Origin: Hypericum androsaemum
Taxonomy: Eukaryota > Streptophyta > Magnoliopsida > Malpighiales > Hypericaceae
Reading direction: 5' to 3'
DNA length: 64,000 bases
Assembly: GCA_963995505.1 (NCBI GenBank)
Contig: OZ023182.1
Coordinates: 2,185,001-2,249,000 of the forward strand
The position numbers and the translations under genes are program-made. This document shows, piece by piece, positions 21,196 to 33,155 of this stretch. How positions within the stretch are numbered: the first letter of the stretch is position 1; each line of letters starts with the position of its first letter. A model generated the notes under the pieces. The model saw only the letters and a program-made list of their open reading frames with translations. It made no database searches and was not told where the DNA came from.

Positions 21196-23990
21196 TTGCT
21201 GGTTATGAAACACTATGGACCTAGTATAAATCCCTTAGTTCCTAACCCATGTGAAGTGTGTCATTTGGCCAAGCATACACGACATCCTTTTCCTACTAGT
21301 GAATCAATTGCAATGAACAACTTTGATCTTATTCATGTTGATATTTGGGGGAAATATAGCATTCCCTCTTATGATGGCTTCTTATATTTTTTTAACAATC
21401 ATTAATGATCATAGTAGAACATTATGGACCTTTTTAATGCAAAATAAATCTGCAGGACGTCCACTTTTGGAACAATTCTGCATTATGATAGAGCGTCAAT
21501 TTTTATGTAAAACCAAAACCATTCGCAGTGATCAAGGTCGGGAGTTTTCCATGTCTGATTTCTTTGTCAAAACTGGGATTCATCATGAGTTATCTTGTGT
21601 GGAAACTCTCCAACAAAATGGACGAATATAGAAGAAACATCAGCATATTTTAAATGTTGCACGCTGTCTTTGCATCCAAGCTCATTTACCACTTATTTTC
21701 TGGAGTGATTGCATCATGTATGCTACATATCTCATCAATAAATCACCATCATCCATTCTGCATCATAAAACTCCATTTGAAGTACTGCATAACCAGCTGC
21801 CAAAGGTGAAGCATATACGCATTTTCGGATGCTTGTATTATGCTTCTACTTTACGTGCTGGGAGAACAAAATTTGATCCAAGGTCTGCACCATTCTTATT
21901 TCTTGAAATATCTCCCAACATTAAGGGATACAAACTTTATAACATGCACACTCAACAAGTGATTTTCTCACGAGATGTCATGTTCTATGAAGATTTTTTT
22001 CCTTTCAAAATCAACATATATATGATCCCACTATATTCCAATCCTATCTACCATCTGATTTAGTTCTGCCTAATGCTAGTCCTTTGACAGACCTTTTCCC
22101 AGAATCTGACCGACCTACTCCTCCTTCACCAGACATACAGCTCACTACACCAAATTCACTGATTCAATCCCAACCCACATCCTACCCAACACACCCTGCA
22201 CCCACATCAGCCTCGCCTTCACCTCCCATTGCTGATGTTCCTGCACGACGATCCCTGAGACAACGAGCTCCTCCAGCTCGTCTCACAGACTACATCTGTA
22301 GCTCTACACACTATCTTACCAATTCATCAACAGGGCAGGTCAGTTCTCCTTATACAATTACATCTTTCTTTAGTCTTGCTAACTTGTCTCATTCCCACAA
22401 AGCATTTTCCTTGAGTCTTCTTGCCACTCTAGAGCCTAGTACCTATGCCGAAGCCATTAAACATGACTGTTGGAAAGAGGCAATCACATCTGCTCTGCAA
22501 TCAAACCATACTTGGGATCTCGTGTAATTACCTGCTGGCAAGAAACCAGTTAAGTGTAAATGGGTTTTCAAGGTGAAACACAAGGCCGATGGTAGCCTGG
22601 ATCGCTACAAAACAAGGCTGGTTGCCAAGGGCTATACACAAGTTCTTGGAATTGATTTCCTCGATACTTTTTCTCCAGTTGCTAAACTCACAACTGTCCG
22701 CCTACTCCTTGTACTCGCAGTTCAGAAGAATTGGCACTTACATCAGCTTGATGTCAACAATGCTTTTTTAAATGGTGATCTCAAGGAAGAGGTATACATG
22801 GCACCTCCCCCTGGCTTGTTGTTGCCTTCTTCCAAACATGGTCTTATCTGCAAACTTCATAAATCTTTGTATGGTCTCAAGCAATCTAGTCGTCAATGGT
22901 TTGCTAAGTTGACTTCCTTGTTGCTCAGTTTTGGTTTTCAACAGTCCCACAATGATCATTCTCTCTTTACAAAAGGAATAACTAATGATCTCACCGTGCT
23001 GTTGGTATATGTAGACGACGTTGTCTTGGCAGGTGGGAATCTCTGAGCTATTGAAGAGGTCAAGCATTTTCTCCATGAGAATTTGAAGCGTAAAGACCTA
23101 GGCCACCTTAAATATTTCCTTGGCTTGAAGATTGCCCGCAAGTCCACTGGTCTACTTGTCTGTCAGAAGAAGTACACTTTAGAGTTCTTCGTGATTCTGG
23201 ATTTCTGAAATGTAAGTTTGTTTCCACACTAGCCGAGCCCAACCTGTAACTTGAAGCTAATAAAGGCATTCCTCTGGATGCTGATCCTGATCTCACTGTC
23301 GATGATGATTGAGAGATGGATCCCACTGAAGTCATTACTTCCTCTACATACAGGCGACTTGTTGGACGTCTTATTTACTTAACCAACACTCGTCCTGACA
23401 TCACCTAATAGCTTAGCCAATTTCTTTCCAACCCCACTGATCTGCATCTTAAGGCCGCTCACCAAGTTCTTAAGTACCTCAAAGGTTCTCCTGGTGCTGG
23501 TATCTACTACCCTGCTGATTCTAATACTCAACTCAAAGCCTATTGTGATAGTGCTGGTATCACTGCTTTTGCTATTTTTCTTGGCAATTCACTAGTTTCT
23601 TGGAAAGCCAAGAAGCATACTACTGTTTCCTGCTCCTCCTCTGAAGCAAAATATCGTTCCGTGGCTTGTACTACCAAGGAAATTCAATGGTTACGTTATC
23701 TTCTCACTGATCTTTATGCTCTCAATCCAGGTTCATCCCTCTTGTTTTGCGATAATCAGAGTACTATTTATATTGTCGAGAACCTCGTGTTCCACAAGCG
23801 CACTAAGCACTTTGAAATTGATTGCCATGTTACTCGGGAACGAATACAAGAGGACATTCTGAAGACCCTTCACGTCAGTACTGATCTGCAACTTACAGAT
23901 GTTTTTACTAAAGGTCTCGGTTCCTCCCGCCATAGAGAACTAATTTTCAAACTGGGCATGATCACGCTCCTGTTTGCGGGGGGGTGTTAA
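21196..23990 (+). pseudogene. Degenerate Copia pol (integrase, reverse transcriptase, RNase H)
   Basis: Recognisable in order: a pre-integrase CEVCHLAKHTRHPFP motif (about 21250), integrase with DLIHVDIWG, IRSDQGREF and LQQNGR, reverse transcriptase with KCKWVFKVKHK, HQLDVNNAFLNGDL, SLYGLKQS and LLVYVDDVVLAG (about 22555-23040), and RNase H with CDNQSTIYI and HKRTKHFEIDCHV (to 23990). Frames are broken by stops and indels, for example TAA at about 22525 in LV*LPAG and breaks near 23046 and 23210. It cannot encode a functional polyprotein. Confidence 0.85.
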
Positions 23991-24276
23991 GCCCACAAGC
24001 TGGATTGGGCCACGATGATCATGGGCCTCTCACGATGGAAACAGATTTCTCCACCAAGACCGGAGACACAACAGCGCGATATTTTCAAGTGGGAAGCATG
24101 AGGGTCCCACTGAAATGATGAGCAATGCATAGTTGGGAACAAATCTGTTACGGGATTATCATTCCCTTGATTTGCTGGCAACTTTGATTCCTTTTGTTCT
24201 TTTGTCTTTTTCCTTTCTCTTTCCACATGTAATTTGTATATAGTAGAATAGGACACTTGTAACCAATCAACACAAG
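23987..24276 (+). repeat. 3' LTR of Copia element 2, left part
   Basis: It follows a GGGGGGG polypurine tract and starts TGTTAAGCCC. It is interrupted at 24276 by the hAT element; the remaining 37 bp continue at 26785-26821. Confidence 0.8.
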
Positions 24277-24529
24277 TAGACCTGGCCATGAATTGAATCC
24301 GATTCGTAATTCGATTCGATTTGATTCGTAAAAAATTTGATTTGATTCGTAAAAAAATTCGATTCGAATTTGTCATGATAAGAATTGAATACGGTTCAAG
24401 TTTTTTGTAATTCGTCAAACTGGCGAATTCAATTCGAATTCGTTTTGAGAATTAGATTCGTATCGAATTCGAATTCAAAAAGGGGGGGAATTAAAAAAAA
24501 GGGGGTGGGGAATTAAAAAAAAGGGGGGG

Positions 24530-25613
24530 AGGGGGGTGGGGTGGGGGGCAGATTCTACGGGGACAAGGCTAATCCCCAAATTTGGAGACTAAAAGGAAGA
24601 TTGTGGCAATCTAGGTATTAACAAAATAATTAAGGGTAAAATTGGAAAGCTAATAAAAACAAAAGGGGAGATGGAAAATTAGCTGGCACACTTTTTATGG
24701 AAAGACTAAAAAGGTTAAAAAATAAATAAAGAGGAAGGGATTCTTTCTCTCTCTCTCATTAAATTATTGTCAAATTCAAAAATTCTACCACCTACCAGAT
24801 TATTATTTTTTAAATAAACTCAAAAAACCAAAGAACGAAAATACAATAGAAAACCAATATCAGTACGTACTCAAACCAATATCAGTACGTACTCAAACCA
24901 ATATCAGTACGCACTCAAACCAATATCATTACATCTGAAAACCAATATCAGTACAGACTAAAACCAATGTCAATACGTACTAAAACCAATATCAATAGGT
25001 AATCAAATCAATAACAAGATGTACTCAAACCAATATCAATACATACTCAAGCCAATATTATTAGCGATTGAAACCAATATCAGTACAGAGTAAAACCAAT
25101 ATCAGTATAGACAAAAACCAATATCAGTACGTACTCAAACCAATATCATTACATCTGAAAACCAATATTAATACATACTCAAACCAATATCATACAAACT
25201 AAAACCAATATCATTACAGACTCAAACCAAACAAAAGAGGTCGCGAAAACCAATATCAATACTGTAGAAAACCATTATCACTACCGTAGAAAACCAATAT
25301 CACTACTGTATTCTCCTTTCGTCGTTTCTTCTTCTTCTTCACAGACAGCAAGCGACGGCGGTACTCCAGGCGACGGACGAGCGACGGCGAGCACGTCTCC
25401 TCTAGGCATGGCGCGGGTTCGTGGGCTCTCTCCCCGAGCTCTCTCTCTCTCCTTGACGGCTCCTTCTTCTTCCGCCGAGCTCTCTCTCTCTCCTCGACGG
25501 CGGGGCGACGTCGGGCAGCAGCGGACGGGACTCGGCCAGCAGATCCGTCACCAACACCATGGGATCCATTTCCTGGATTTCTCCGGAGGTGGGTGGTTTC
25601 TTTGGATGGGGGG

Positions 25614-25646
<33 letters not shown>

Positions 25647-25855
25647 TTTTTTAATTAGTGAAAGAGAGGGTGGGAGAGGAAGAGAGATGGTTGGTTTAAC
25701 CTAGTTTTTTGTTTAAAAAGTCAAAAATGTCCCTGATTGGTTATTGACCATTGGATGTAAATTTTTTTTTAAAATCGAATCTAAGGGCTCTAAATCTAAT
25801 CCCCACCTATGGATAACTTTTTATTAGTCCCCACTCAATCCATCCTCGGGGGGGT
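24530..25855. mobile_element. Probable inner insertion inside the hAT element
   Basis: The words GGGTGGGGAATTAAAAAA (about 24500-24520) and GGGTGGGAATTAAAAAA (about 25852-25868) occur on both sides of a block unlike the rest of the hAT element: GGGGACAAGGCTAATCCCC near the left, the minisatellite, a GC-rich CT-repeat stretch (25320-25690) and TTAGTCCCCACTC near the right. Direct repeats at both borders suggest an insertion, but the exact ends and class are not resolved. Confidence 0.45.
24851..25310. repeat. 22-bp minisatellite, about 21 units
   Basis: Tandem units close to AAACCAATATCAGTACGTAC plus TC. The first half, AAACCAATATCA, is far better conserved than the second. The unit is constantly 22 bp apart from a few 21-bp units and one divergent unit near 25230. 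Confidence 0.9.
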
Positions 25856-26122
25856 GGGAATTAAAAAAGGGGGGGTTAATTTGAATTTCAGGGGCAAATT
25901 ACCATTTTTTTTCTTACTATTTTTTTGTTACCGTTTTAATCCCTAGGTTGCCATTTTTTTTACTGTTGGTACTTTTTAATTTTTTTTTTATAAATTCAGA
26001 ATTTCTTCCCAACTCTATAAATACTACCTCTTATTCTTCAAATTTTACACATTCCAATCTCAATTCTCTACTTCTCTTATTGAAAATTTGAGCTATATAA
26101 ATTCTCCCTCAAGTTTACTAAT

Positions 26123-26623
26123 TTGAGCTACTTCTCTTATTGTGATATATGGAGTGATCATTGGCAAATACATTCATATTTTGGTGTTACATGTCATTGG
26201 ATTGATAATGAATGGAATATACAAAAAAGAATAATTGCATATAGAGTTTTTGATGATAGTCATAGTGAGAATAATTGTTATAAAATATTGCATACTATTT
26301 TACAAGAATATAATCTAGTTCAAAAAATATTTTTAATTTCTCTAGATAATGCAAGTTCTAATAATGTTATGGTTAAAGATTTAGAAATTTTTTGTACACG
26401 ATTCGGAAGAAAATTTTTTCATATTAGATGTGCATGTCATATATTTAATCTTTGTACCCAAGATGGAATTAAAGCTTTAGACTCTACATTAGGACCAATT
26501 AAACAAGCACTTAATTTATTATGGGCTCGCCCAAAATTGCTAAAAGATTGGAAAAATTTTTGCAAATTAAACAACATGAAACCAAAACGTTTTCCACAAG
26601 ATTTTCAACATCGTTGGAATTAA
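26123..26623 (+). pseudogene. hAT transposase fragment (RICESLEEPER-like)
   Basis: A 166-codon open stretch with blocks typical of the plant hAT transposase core: VTCHWIDNEW, RIIAYRVFDDSHS, SLDNASSNN, HIRCACHIFNLCTQDG and LLWARPKLLKDW. The N-terminal BED zinc finger and the C-terminal hATC dimerisation domain are missing. The frame ends just before the right subterminal repeats. It is a deletion derivative that could move only with a transposase supplied in trans. Confidence 0.85.
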
Positions 26624-26821
26624 TTCGAATTCGAATTCGATTATAATTCGATTCTAATTCGAAAATTTATAATTCGTATTCGATTCGTCTTGTGAAGAAT
26701 TGAATACGGTTTAATGTTTTGATGAATTCGAATTCGAATAAATTCGATTCAAATTCGTCCAAATTCAAACCGTGGTCAGGTCTGAACACAAGATAGAGAA
26801 AATATCGGAGCTTCTTCTCCA

Positions 26822-27366
26822 ACCAAAATGCCCCCCTTTCCTGTTTTCTCACCGCCATTAATGACTTTCTCCAAAACCTTGAGAAAACTTTTGTCGGTGT
26901 GTACAAGCGGAGAGCGACGTCGTTTAAAAAAAAATCCCAAAACGGGCCCGCCTGGTCCTAAATGGGCCTGGAATCGGGCCCAATAGTTGGCCCAGACCGT
27001 ATAAAAGCGAACATTTATACTACAGCTCCTTGGAAACGTCTTTGTTATAATACAAGTTGTTTCAGGTACCGTACAACCCCCAAAAAGAATTCTAGACCGG
27101 GGTGCTCCGGCGCACAAGTTTTACAAGGAAACAAAAAACGGCGACGCGAGATTGATCGGTGCACGGCGGTGCTACTAAGCAACAAGAAGGTGTTTATTCC
27201 TACGGTCATTGCGAAGGAGACTTGTGATGTTATCTACAGAATAGGGATCTTCCTTTCTTATGTCACTCTAATAAAGCTTGTTTGGCGATTGACATGGCCG
27301 GAGGATCCCTTGCTTTGGTGCTCGAGTGACGGGTATGCGTATGCGGATGCCCAGTCCCGCCATTTC
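26822..27366. other. Upstream flank of the methyltransferase relic and 3' flank of glyoxalase I
   Basis: This segment joined the methyltransferase 5' end before Copia 2 inserted, so it should contain its former start codon and promoter. An ATG at 26858 (minus) begins MAVRKQERG but does not join exon 1 in frame. The part near 27200-27366 should carry the 3' UTR of the glyoxalase gene. Confidence 0.4.
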
Positions 27367-30253
27367 TCACTCTAGTTCCTTGACGAAATCGACATTGTCT
27401 ACAAAAACCTGAAACAAGGAACACGGGATGTGTCACAATTAGTGAACCATATCTATGTTGAGTGACAATTTCATCCATCACAAGGAAAACAAACGTTGCT
27501 AAATTCATTGAGAGCCCTCCATCTGGAAGTCCTAATTGATGATCAGCAATACACTCTCTGCAGATTTCACTTGCAGAGAAAATCAAGCAGCTTTAAAAAT
27601 AACAAGGGAACGAAAGGGTATAAAAGGGAGAAGAAACGAGCAAGCCAAGATAATAATTTCATGCAAACCAGGCAAGTGACTCAATGAAGAAGCAAATGCG
27701 TTCATGTGACTCGAGCTGCAGCCTGACACACCAAGAATATTGTTGAGGCAATGTGATGATTCATTTCCTCTACCAACAAGGGTTTACGATTGATTCTCGA
27801 CATATGAAGCCTTTATGCAATCTAACTACCTCAAAGCCACGTGTTACCACTTCCATAAACAAATCGGCCAAGGCAAAAGCATCGAGCAAAAAACACTTAA
27901 ATCGTACCGTTTTCCAACCATCGGGATCCAAGCATGCCAAGATTTTGGTGTTGATTCCAGGTAGAGGTCCAGGTTCCCGAGTAATTTTTCCACCAAAAAG
28001 TTTGATCGCTTCTGCAGTTTTATATACATCATCTGTGCCTATTGCTATCTGTACACATAACAAGGATCAGTTCCTTGACTTGAGCTCATTTCCTTACTTT
28101 ACAACTTTAAAGCAATTTTACATATTAAATTGAATCATGGGGGAAAAGCTTCAAGTAGAATGCAGATTAATTAAGATGCAGCTACAGGTGAGAGCATAAA
28201 CAGAAAAAAAAGTACGATGCTAAAGACCAAGTATTTTTACCTGAGCATATGCATTGCCTTTGTCATACTCTGTCACCCCATAATTGTATGTCAACTCCAA
28301 TACAGCACTTTTATCTTCAGGACCGTAACCCATCATCGCTATTGTGTACTGCAAGAAACAGCCATATCAATTCAGTAGAAATGATTAACAGTTAACAAAT
28401 AAACAACACACGGAAAAACAAGTAACAGTGTCAGTATCTAGTTCTAGGTATTGCCAGCTACATGCCCAGCAGCCCTTGGATCATTTAGCAACAAAAAAAA
28501 GACCTTAGCTTAGTTTCACAGCAACTAGCAACCAATTGGAACAAGATTTACAAAGAGTAAAAAAGATTAAATTACCTTGTACTTTGGATTATCTCGTGTC
28601 CGTAGAAGCTCCATACCAAAAGCCTAAATCATGGGGCCGTTTGCATGAGAAGTGGTCATCTACATGAAATAAAAACATAGATACTCCGAAACATAGCTCC
28701 ATATTACTCCGAAACATAGCTCCATTTTAAGTCTCACCTTTTCATAAAAGTTAATAGCACGATCCATATCGCCAACACGAAGCATCACCTGACAAAGGGG
28801 CTCTGGAGTAGGTCCCCTTTCTAAAAGTTCAAACTTATAACCATCAGGATCCTCAATGAATGCAATTACTGTCTTGCCACCTTTAACAGGTCCAGGTTCT
28901 CTAGTTACTTTCCCGCCCTTGGCCTTTATGAGTTCCACCGTTTTGGCGACCTAATTAAAAGTTCGAAAGATGAACCAATGTATCATTAATTAATGGGGCA
29001 GTTTTGTTCCAGCAAGATTCAAGAAGAATTGCTCGGTTAAAGAAAATCTAGCAAGAAGAACTCCGCGGAGCAAAACCCACAGTAAGCCAGGAGAACATTT
29101 AAAAAGGATAACTTACATCCTCAACTGCAATACCAAAATGTCCAAATGCAGTCCCAATGTCGTAGCTGTCTACTCCATAATCTGTCAGAAAAACAACATT
29201 GCAAATGGAGTACTTTCAACAGGGTAGGGAATGAGGCCAAGAAAGAGAAAATCTAGCTCATCCTATCATGCTCATGTTTTTGTTATCAAGGAAAATTGTG
29301 ACAAATAAACCAAAAGTCAAATGGATTACTGTATGTGAGCTCAATGACAAAGTGAGAGTCCTCCGGTCCATATCCAAGGAATGCATTTGTGTATCTCTCC
29401 TCTGGAATGTCCCGTTTCCGCAGTAGCTTCATCCCCAGACACTCCGTGTAAAATCTGCAGTTACCAGACAAGTCATTTCTTTATCAGTCACATGTTAATT
29501 ATGCCATTAGCGGTACGAAAAGGTCAGAATAAGAAGATTTTTAGAGACTCAACATACTTAATGGTCCGGTCCAGATCCCCGACGCGATAAACAACATGCA
29601 GCATTCTTCGATTATCCTTTTTGACCCACTCCAAGGCAGTTTCTTGAGCAGCAACCACGCTTGATTGTGCCATGTTTCCGGTCGCTGCCATCCCAAAGCT
29701 TGTAGAAACTCCCCTCCAACGCTTGGAAGGTTTCAAACCAAATAACTGTGATTGTGGAACAGCTGCATCACATTAACATAGCAAGCTTGTCAATTGACTA
29801 CAACATAAAACCTACTCACTGTGTCAACAGGTAATATGTAGCGAATTCGAGACGCTTAAACCCTAAAACAAAAGAATCCGAAACTCTAGTTAACGCGTGC
29901 AAATTTCCGGCTCCATCTCGTTCCACCGGGCAAGTACAGCGCTCAATCCGACTCGAAATCCAAAACTAAAGAAAGGACCAAACGGAGAAAACAAACGACA
30001 ACATTTCTAAGCAACACAATCTAAACCCTAGGTTCCAGGAAGAGGAAACGACAGATTAAGCGACGGGCAAATTAATTAGCAGAGCTGGAAAATAAAAATT
30101 AAATGATAAAAGAAAATATGTATATATACCGGAGGGGAGATGCGCGAATCTCCGGGAAGAGTTGAAAAGAGGAAGGGAAACGCCGAAAAGAGAGGTTCCG
30201 GCGGCGGTGGAGTGGTTGAAGGAGGAGAGGGACGGCCGAATCGAGGAGGCCAT
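27367..30253 (-). CDS. GLX1: Glyoxalase I (lactoylglutathione lyase), plastid type, two domains
   Basis: Converts the methylglyoxal-glutathione hemithioacetal to S-lactoylglutathione, the first step of methylglyoxal detoxification. Minus-strand exons: 30253-30130, 29762-29558, 29454-29330, 29181-29117, 28950-28738, 28623-28576, 28348-28241, 28048-27908, 27408-27367. Total 1071 nt, 356 aa, close to the usual length of plant plastid forms. The first ~65 residues ([19 protein letters not shown]..) are Ser/Arg-rich and look like a transit peptide. Two glyoxalase domains follow. Domain 1 has [19 protein letters not shown] and [11 protein letters not shown]; domain 2 has [19 protein letters not shown] and [11 protein letters not shown]; each supplies a metal-ligand Glu. 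It ends [15 protein letters not shown]. All splice sites are GT..AG and no frame damage is seen. Intron 8 (27409-27907) is comparatively long. Confidence 0.93.
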
Positions 30254-30327
30254 GGGAATAATCCTGACCATATAATTCTAGAAGAGAAAACCTGGAAGCC
30301 AAGCGAAGAATAAAATCCTTATTTATT

Positions 30328-30364
<37 letters not shown>

Positions 30365-30970
30365 GAGAGTGGGAATTGTGTGTAGGGAGGAAGCGGGGGG
30401 TTGTCTTGTGGAAGGGGTTTTGGGATAAAGGGGTGGTGTCCTCTCTGAAGAGGTGAGGTGGGAGGGAGCCGAGAAGACGAGCCTTGGAAATTGTCTGTTT
30501 CCCCTTTTCTGAAAAATTACATTTTTTTGGATTATGATAAATATATCTTTTCAGATTGGAAACGTATAAAAATTTTAAAATATTGTAAAAAAAATTATGT
30601 GTATTTTCATGGACTCAACTCGAAATAAATTAATCTATAACAACTCTCTAACTATCTAATTGCACGTTAATTTCAAAACATTATGTTTCATCCAGATTTT
30701 TATTTGCCTGTTAATTTAGATTTGGAATATAATAAAAAGAATCGTTAATATGTTTGCATTCTTATAATTTAAAATGGATACTTTTAATTGATGTAGATAA
30801 TGTTGTGTTTTTTTGTACTCTTACCATTTGGAGGGTTTTCTTTATCGTTTTTATAGTCACCGTTTGGTTCGACGCGATATGAAGAGTTGTTGACATTTTT
30901 TGTCGCTTTATACGATTGAAAACTCAGCGACGATAGTGAAAAGTAATTATTAACCCAAATAATGCAAAGG
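30254..30970. other. Promoter and 5' UTR region of glyoxalase I
   Basis: It contains a pure CT microsatellite (30333-30361) about 80 bp upstream of the start codon, followed by G-rich sequence and then AT-rich DNA up to the LINE. On the gene's own strand the microsatellite reads as a GA tract, a common plant 5' UTR feature. Confidence 0.5.
30333..30361. repeat. (CT)n microsatellite
   Basis: About 14 uninterrupted CT units upstream of glyoxalase I. Confidence 0.95.
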
Positions 30971-33155
30971 CCACTAGTTATCTTTTTTATTTTTTGTCCG
31001 CCATTAATCACAGTGTTCTTGTTCTCCTGCCAAAAGTGAAGACTCCGGAGACGTGTAGTAATTTCCGGCCAATCAGTCTGTACAATGTCATTATGAAGTT
31101 GGTAACAAAGGCGGTTACAAACAAGTTGAAGGTGTTTTTTCCAGAAATCATACACCATAACCAAGGGACCTTTCTACCGGAACACCTAATCACAGATAAT
31201 ACCTTGATAGCTTTTGAGGAAGACAACTGGGCGTTGAGGATTCTTAAACTTGATATGATGAAGGCGTACGACAGAGTTGAATGAATCTTTTTAGACCGAA
31301 TTATGCGAAAGTTGGGATTCCATGGTTCTTTTGTGGATTTGGTGATGAGGTGTATGAGTACGGTTCGCTATGCAGTGCAGATTAATGGTAGAGTGGGCTC
31401 CTTCTTCTCTCCGGGTAGAGGCTTAAGGCAAGGCGATCCCTTGTTGCCATGTCTCTTTCTAATGTGTGCGGAAGAATTGGTTTATACATGGCCTGAGGGT
31501 TGCTCAACAAGCCCCGATGGTGACCCACCTTTTCTTCGCGGATGATGCATTATTATTTACCCGGGCCTCTGACGTGAGTTGCGAACTATTATGCTCATTT
31601 TACATCAGTATGAATGTGCTTCAGGTCAAAAGGTGAACATCCAAAAAAGTTCAGCTTCCTTTAGTGCGAATGTACCAGAAGAGGACGCTCCAAGAAGATG
31701 AGAAGTATCTGGTGCTCCCGATTGTAATAGGGCGCTCCAAGAAGAAGGTGTTCGAATGTATAGAGAAGCGAACCATGCTTGAGGCCACTACTTGGAAGGA
31801 GCGGACTTTATCGCTTGCAGGTCGGGAAACACTCATCAAATCTGCCCTTCAGTCCATATCAATGCAGGTGATGAGCTGTTTCCTTCTCCCGCTCGAGACT
31901 TGCGAGCGAATTGAACAACGGATGTGTAGCTTCTACTGGGGTAGTGCGGGCGACCAGAAAAAGTTGCACTGGCGAAGCTAGACTAAGATGTGTCGTTCGA
32001 AGAGGGATGGGGAGCTTGGTTTCAGGCGCTTAAATTCTTTCAATCGGGTAATGTTGGCAAAGCAGGCTTGGCGTCTGTTGACAAACCCGGGCTCCCTTGC
32101 TGCTCGCATCTTATGTGAAGCCGGGTGCGGATGCTTTCAACCAGGTGTCTGAGCTGCTAACGGAGGGCACATTACAGCGGAACGAGAATTTATTACTTTC
32201 TGTCTTCTCGGATGAGGAAGCTGCTAGAGTTCGGTCTATTCATCTGAGCGTGAGAAGGCCAAATGATCTTGTTCGATGGAAAGGGACTACTCATGGGGAA
32301 TACACGGTTCGTGGCGGGTATTTTGTGGACTTGGAGAGATGCTGGTCTAATGCTGGCCCGTAGTGTAGTGTGACCGTATGAAGGTCGACCTGGCAGCTTG
32401 TTTGGCAGTTGGAGTGCCCGCCTCGTATCAAACATTTTTCTATGGCGAGTTTTGGACAACAATCTGCCGGTCTGACTAAATTTGGTAAGGCGGGGGATTC
32501 TCGAGGAGGCTCCTTGTCCTCTCTGCGGTCTGGCCGAGGAATCTATTCTCCATGTCTTGTTCTAGTGTGACCAGCCCAACTCACCCTCGAGATCCTACAC
32601 GGATACACTGGCACCCGCCTCCGGAGAATTGGTTTAAGGTTAATAATGATGCCGGCTTGAGCGCTTCAGGTGGTGGTCAGATTGAAGCTATGGTTCGAGA
32701 TAGTGCAGGTGGTTTTGTGGCGGGCACTGTCAAGGCGCTGCCTCATGTCTCTCACCCAACGCTGCTTGAAGCTCATGCGGTTCGCTTGGGGATGGAGTTC
32801 GCTTTCTCTCTTGGCTTGGCACGCTTGATCGTTGAATCAGATTGTCAACCTCTGGTGCTCGCGTTGCAAGGCAATCTTCTAGACCGCAGTCACTTAACCT
32901 TACTGGTGGAGGATTGCAGACAGCTCCTGCGAAGCTTTAGTCACATCCGGTTTAATTTTGTTCGTAGAGAGGCCAATGCTGCTGCTCATTTCCTGGCTAA
33001 AATGCCCATTCCTAAGCCTAGCTCTTCTATTGTTTTCTCTTTTCCACCTCCTGCGTTGTTGCATGTTTTGCACGAGGATGGGTCTTGATCTATGACTGTG
33101 TATGGTTGGTGATTATCTATCAATGAAGTATGTTTAAGTTTAACTCTGGAAAAAA
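30971..33155 (+). mobile_element. 5'-truncated LINE (plant L1 type) with poly(A)
   Basis: Target duplication AATGCAAAGG at 30961-30970 and 33156-33165, with an A-run just before the right copy. The order of coding remnants is reverse transcriptase, then RNase H. The endonuclease is absent, as expected from 5' truncation during target-primed reverse transcription. Confidence 0.9.
30994..33088 (+). pseudogene. LINE reverse transcriptase / RNase H remnant
   Basis: Reverse transcriptase blocks: VLLPKVKTPETCSNFRPISL, LKLDMMKAYDRVE (motif A), GRGLRQGDPLLPCLF (motif B), and FFADDALLF (motif C) in a different frame near 31532. A C-terminal plant RNase H (32552-33088) shows WFKVNNDAGLSASGGG, LEAHAVRLG and IVESDCQPL. 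Frames are interrupted by stops (TGA near 31281) and indels, and the Zn-knuckle linker region (31980-32550) is rearranged. Confidence 0.88.

Larger units (their letters stand above)
24277..26784 (+). mobile_element. hAT transposon with transposase remnant, inside Copia 2 LTR
   Basis: A 2508-bp element with inverted ends TAGACCTGGCCATG (left) and, read inward from the right, CAGACCTGACCACG. It has a perfect 8-bp target duplication AACACAAG at 24269-24276 and 26785-26792. Subterminal regions are rich in GAATTCGAATTCG words in both orientations. It contains a truncated transposase frame and an inner insertion with a 22-bp minisatellite. Confidence 0.9.
20898..26821 (+). mobile_element. Copia LTR retrotransposon 2, decayed, with nested hAT
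   Basis: Two related LTRs beginning TGTTAAGCCCACAAGC (20898 and 23987) flank a degenerate pol region. The 3' LTR is split by an hAT element at 24277-26784. The gag, primer-binding site and protease are deleted: the 5' LTR runs straight into a GAG-pre-integrase/integrase fragment at about 21196. LTRs differ by several indels and substitutions, so the element is older than Copia 3. No clean 5-bp target duplication was found (GAGTG on the left, ACCAA on the right). Confidence 0.85.

Noticed and set aside
24481..24550. G-runs as a G-quadruplex control element
   Set aside because: They fall at the border of a nested insertion; low complexity explains them and there is no nearby host gene.
24851..25310. 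Regular repeat array, CRISPR-like at first sight
   Set aside because: Units are directly adjacent with no unique spacers and the genome is a plant; it is a minisatellite.
26667..26906. ATG at 26858 (minus) as the start of the methyltransferase gene
   Set aside because: After removing the Copia element it does not join exon 1 in frame, and no duplication marks the junction.
26962..27375. 137-codon plus-strand frame
   Set aside because: It overlaps the 3' end of glyoxalase I and the upstream flank of the methyltransferase, has no known domain, and shows no splice or promoter support.
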